Positions 61,250 through 64,000 of a DNA stretch of 64,000 nt are shown here, piece after piece. The DNA lies in the NCBI RefSeq assembly GCF_002706795.1, contig NZ_CP017705.1, positions 4,191,501 through 4,255,500 of the forward strand. The letters run 5' to 3'. Every line of letters starts with the position of its first letter. The stretch's first letter is position 1. Below the pieces are notes generated by a model. The model did no database searches and was not told the origin of the DNA. It saw only the letters and a program-made list of their open reading frames with translations. A program made the translations under genes and the position numbers. Source of the stretch: Brevibacillus laterosporus DSM 25. GTDB taxonomy: Bacteria > Bacillota > Bacilli > Brevibacillales > Brevibacillaceae.

Positions 61250-62819
61250 ACTAATTCGACTCCAATTGCAACATGAATGCCGAGAACGATTGAGAGATGA
61301 CAGTGGAAAACGTAAGTCAGATGCAGAGCGTGCTCGCAGTCTAAGTATTTTTGTCGGAGAAAAGGTCATGCAAATGGTAGAGCAAATGCTATGGATTGCA
61401 GAGAGGCACCTTGTGCTCGATCATGAAAAGCTATTAATGGCTCTTGCTTTGCATGTGAAAGGGATGTTAGAACGTTATCAGGTTACAGAGCCAAATCAGA
61501 TTTATCATGGGGATCGAAAAAGCGAGGCAACTACTACTTACTTGTCAATGGAATGGATTGTTGCCGAAGAGATGGCAGAGGTAATAAAAAGCACTTGGGG
61601 AATTAGCATTACGAAGGCAGAAACAGAAATGCTGGCTCGATATGTGAAGCATTGCACCCTTATTGAAAAAAATTCACCAACTGTCGGTATGGTTTTGGTT
61701 TCATACGGTAGTATTGCTGAGAGTATGGCAGAACAACTACATTCTTTATTTGGGCAACATCATATTCAAGCAGTTAGTCTCTCTGTAGATGATTCGGAGG
61801 AGCGTTTTTTGTCTAAAGTTAGCTCTGCTATTAAACGGGCAGACCATGGTATGGGAGTTGTCGTCTTGGCAGATGCTGGACGGATGGTAGGTAGTGAAGA
61901 GATTTGGCGGGAACATGTTCAGGTAGAAACGTTAATATTTGCACCTCTGAGCTTGCCATTTGCTATGGAGGTTATGCGTCGCTGCTTGTACGCACCAAAG
62001 TCATTGTCTCATGTGGCACAGGAAATTGTTCAATGGCGTATGCCAGTTTCCCCTTTTTTAGATGAGTGGAAAATAGCCAAGCCCAAAGCATTGATGTTGG
62101 TTTGTTTGACTGGGGAAGGGGCAGCACGTCAACTCGGACAAATTGTGAGCGAGCATGTGGGAGATCGTGGTGGGGATCTACATTATTTGTTTGCAAATAC
62201 TCATACGGTACGCTCCTCCTATACAAAGTGGAAAGAGGAATATCATATTTTAGCGGTTGTAGGCACGATTGATCCATTGGTAGATGGGCTACCCTTTATC
62301 TCCTTACAGAATTTAATTGAGGGAAGTGGATTTTCGTTTTTAGATCGCTTATTAATGGTGGGTGATTGGACGGGTGGACAAGCAGATAGTGATCAACGGA
62401 CACCATTACACATGCAGGATTTATTTGTGACGGATCTTATTTTTTCAGATTGCAACATTTCTAATAAAAAAGAAGCAATTCTTTTTCTTGCTCACAAGCT
62501 AGTAGAAAAAGGCTACGTAAAACCCGAATTCGTACAGAAGGTGTGGGAACGCGAAAAGCTTGGGACAACATCACTCGCAGGTGGTATCGCGATCCCGCAT
62601 GCAGAGCCTGCTCAGACTATCAAGCCTGCCGTTGCCATTATGCAATTGGCTCATCCTCTGGAGTGGGGACCGGGTATTCAGGTAGACTGGGTAATCATGT
62701 TGGCAGTTAATGATACATGCCAATTTGCTGTGGAAGAATTAATGGAAGCATTGGAAGAACCAGCGAATATCCAGAAGATTACAACCAGAGGTGGGGAGGA
62801 AGAGAAATGGAATCAATGA
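61224..62819 (+). CDS. LevR-type regulator, C-terminal PRD/PTS-domain part
   Basis: The 531-residue ORF has a PRD (about 25-145, with ALHVKGMLERYQ), an IIA-Man-like domain (150-265) in which the usual phospho-His of the HG motif is Tyr161 (VSYGS), a IIB-Gat-like domain with Cys294 in VCLTGEGAA, and a C-terminal IIA-Fru/Mtl-like domain with His459 in AIPHAEP. This is the tail order of LevR/ManR regulators. There is no ribosome site of quality in front of ATG 61224, which favours a frameshifted single gene of about 910 residues over two genes. Phosphorylation would report PTS activity. Confidence 0.7.
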   Translation: MNQQGVQPELIRLQLQHECRERLRDDSGKRKSDAERARSLSIFVGEKVMQMVEQMLWIAERHLVLDHEKLLMALALHVKGMLERYQVTEPNQIYHGDRKSEATTTYLSMEWIVAEEMAEVIKSTWGISITKAETEMLARYVKHCTLIEKNSPTVGMVLVSYGSIAESMAEQLHSLFGQHHIQAVSLSVDDSEERFLSKVSSAIKRADHGMGVVVLADAGRMVGSEEIWREHVQVETLIFAPLSLPFAMEVMRRCLYAPKSLSHVAQEIVQWRMPVSPFLDEWKIAKPKALMLVCLTGEGAARQLGQIVSEHVGDRGGDLHYLFANTHTVRSSYTKWKEEYHILAVVGTIDPLVDGLPFISLQNLIEGSGFSFLDRLLMVGDWTGGQADSDQRTPLHMQDLFVTDLIFSDCNISNKKEAILFLAHKLVEKGYVKPEFVQKVWEREKLGTTSLAGGIAIPHAEPAQTIKPAVAIMQLAHPLEWGPGIQVDWVIMLAVNDTCQFAVEELMEALEEPANIQKITTRGGEEEKWNQ

Positions 62820-62977
62820 AAAGAGTAACTCCTGGCACAAAAATATATAAATTGTTTGAACACGATAAATTTGTATGCGAGGGCACGGAAGAAGTTTTTC
62901 TCATTCCCATTGAAAAATTAACCAAAGAGGAATTTAAAAAACGCTTGGAAGAAAATCCAAAGTTGTTAGAAGAATAA
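62807..62977 (+). CDS. 56-aa protein of unknown function
   Basis: ATG 62807 follows GGTGGGGAGGAAGAGAA, a very strong ribosome site, and overlaps the end of the regulator by 13 bases. The product is highly charged: MESMKRVTPGTKIYKLFEHDKF, then CEGTEEVFLIPIEKL and a basic-acidic helix FKKRLEENPKLLEE. One Cys. No family recognised. It lies between the regulator and the leader of the dehydrogenase operon. Confidence 0.65.
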   Translation: MESMKRVTPGTKIYKLFEHDKFVCEGTEEVFLIPIEKLTKEEFKKRLEENPKLLEE

Positions 62978-63005
62978 AAAGATAAGAAAACCATTGAGAT
63001 AATGG

Positions 63006-63033
63006 TTGACGGATATAAAAAAAGAGGTAAAAT
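63006..63033 (+). promoter_or_regulatory. Promoter of the dehydrogenase operon
   Basis: TTGACG at 63006-63011 and TAAAAT at 63028-63033, 16-base spacer; the -35 box is identical to that of the PTS operon. Confidence 0.65.
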
Positions 63034-63039
63034 AAAGAT

Positions 63040-63124
63040 GTAGAACAAATGTAACTTATCAGAACAAATGTAAAAAAGGGCCTCGGGCCGAATGCTTCCC
63101 TGTGTGGAGGTGTTCGGCCTTTTG
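63040..63124 (+). promoter_or_regulatory. Attenuator leader with tandem GAACAAATG repeats (copy 2)
   Basis: GAACAAATG occurs at 63043-63051 and 63062-63070, period 19 as in copy 1, then GGGCCTCGGGCC and a terminator with arms GGCCGAA (63086-63092) and TTCGGCC (63113-63119), inner TCC/GGA pairs and a T-rich run. It ends about 32 bases before the E1 alpha start. The GCC-N-CGGGC block just before the hairpin is shared with copy 1. Confidence 0.65.
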
Positions 63125-63155
63125 TCTTTTTCTAAAGAGCAAAGGAGGGTACAAC

Positions 63156-64000
63156 ATGACTACTGCTTGGCAATTGCCTGAGATGATTACGGAGCAAAAG
63201 TTGGTTGAATTACTACATCAAATGTGGGTGATCCGCTTTTTTGATGAGAAGGTGGATGAATTTTTTGCAAAAGGGTTAATTCACGGAACTACCCATCTAT
63301 GTGTTGGACAAGAAGCAACAGCGGCAGGTGCAATCGCTGTGCTTCAACCAGAGGATAAAATTACAAGTACGCACCGCGGTCATGGACACTGCATTGCCAA
63401 AGGTGCTGATGTTAATAAAATGATGGCTGAATTATTTGGACGTGAAACGGGATATTGCAAAGGAAAAGGCGGATCGATGCATATCGCGGATGTAGATAAA
63501 GGGAATTTGGGAGCGAATGGTATTGTCGGTGGTGGTATTCCTATTGCAGTTGGAGCGGCGCTTACCTCACAAATGAGGAAGTTAGGCTATGTTACAATCA
63601 GCTTTTTTGGCGATGGAGCGAGTAATGAAGGTAGCTTTCATGAGTCAGTTAATATGGCTTCCATTTGGAAATTACCCGTTATCTTCTTCTGTGAAAATAA
63701 TCAATATGGAATGTCTGGTCCTGTAACGGAGATGGTGAATATCGAACATATTGCGGAACGGTCAAAAGCATATGGTATTCCTGGAGTCGTAGTAGATGGA
63801 AATGATCTTTTCGCAGTCATGAATGCTGTAGCTGAAGCGGCAGAACGAGCTCGGCGTGGCGAAGGGCCTACTTTAATTGAAGCCAAAACATATCGATACA
63901 AAGGTCATTCAAAGAGCGATGCGAAAAAATATCGGACACGCGAAGAAGAGATGGATTGGAGAAAAAATCGCGATTGTATTAAGAAATTACAAGAAGTATT
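63156..64000 (+). CDS. TPP-dependent acetoin/pyruvate dehydrogenase E1 alpha (partial)
   Basis: This is the alpha subunit of a 2-oxo acid or acetoin dehydrogenase complex; it is cut by the window edge after about 281 residues. It shows [14 protein letters not shown], the thiamine-diphosphate motif [10 protein letters not shown] ending with CENNQYG about 25 residues later, and the phosphorylation-loop-like region [15 protein letters not shown]. It resembles AcoA more than PdhA because of the short N terminus and the HLCVGQEA segment. ATG 63156 has AAAGGAGGG in front. Beta and E2 genes should follow outside the window. Confidence 0.85.
   Translation, partial: MTTAWQLPEMITEQKLVELLHQMWVIRFFDEKVDEFFAKGLIHGTTHLCVGQEATAAGAIAVLQPEDKITSTHRGHGHCIAKGADVNKMMAELFGRETGYCKGKGGSMHIADVDKGNLGANGIVGGGIPIAVGAALTSQMRKLGYVTISFFGDGASNEGSFHESVNMASIWKLPVIFFCENNQYGMSGPVTEMVNIEHIAERSKAYGIPGVVVDGNDLFAVMNAVAEAAERARRGEGPTLIEAKTYRYKGHSKSDAKKYRTREEEMDWRKNRDCIKKLQEV

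Overview
The window is chromosomal DNA of a low-GC, endospore-forming Firmicute, most likely Brevibacillus or a close Paenibacillaceae relative. The basis is gene order and protein resemblance read by eye: scpA-scpB-dacB-spmA-spmB-rluB-resABCDE, then serA, fer, ypbB-recQ-CAAX protease-LysM, mecA, gudB, prsW, sleB-ypeB, ypfA-ypfB-cmk-plsC-S1, yphA-YIEGIA-der-plsY-gpsA, spoIVA-hbs-folE. This follows the Bacillus subtilis ypu/ypb/yph backbone with local insertions. Species-level naming is inference.

Layout. 1-5 kb: end of an HD-domain hydrolase gene, a site-2 protease, condensin partners scpA/scpB and the spore-cortex set dacB-spmA-spmB. 5-13 kb: rluB, the cytochrome c maturation and redox-sensing operon resABC-resDE, and a HAD phosphatase. 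13.4-21.6 kb: an MFS exporter behind a short upstream ORF, an ArsB/NhaD-type transporter, a serine-biosynthesis pair under a T-box, ferredoxin and an unknown membrane-anchored protein. 21.6-35.5 kb: ypbB-recQ block, a thioredoxin-reductase-like flavoprotein, mecA, a PIG-L deacetylase, gudB, ansA, prsW, germination genes sleB-ypeB, and a PilZ protein. 35.6-49.3 kb: cmk, plsC, S1-like protein, YIEGIA pair, der, plsY, gpsA, sporulation genes, two 2Fe-2S ferredoxins, spoIVA, hbs, folE.

49.3-55.6 kb is an accessory island ending at a tRNA-Pro gene. It holds two secreted mannose-lectin-like proteins, a 359-aa secreted protein of unknown fold followed by a 58-aa two-helix membrane ORF, a Tyr/Cys-rich small protein, and a decayed phage-like stretch in which several genes carry frameshifts or stops. 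The island, plus a membrane-protein gene and a lytic transglycosylase gene, separates folE (mtrA) from mtrB (TRAP), which are adjacent in B. subtilis.

57.5-64 kb is a carbohydrate module: galactitol-type PTS IIA-IIB-IIC, a PRD/PTS-domain regulator of LevR type split over two overlapping ORFs, a 56-aa protein, and the start of a TPP-dependent acetoin/pyruvate dehydrogenase E1 alpha gene. The PTS operon and the dehydrogenase operon share a 5' architecture not covered by any element I know: a TTGACG promoter, two GAACAAATG repeats exactly 19 nt apart at the expected transcript start, and an intrinsic-terminator hairpin before the first gene. The adjacent regulator keeps Walker A but lacks the GAFTGA loop and the Walker B acidic pair needed by sigma-54 activators. 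I infer a transcription-attenuation circuit that coordinates sugar uptake with the dehydrogenase. This is the most interesting candidate system in the window.
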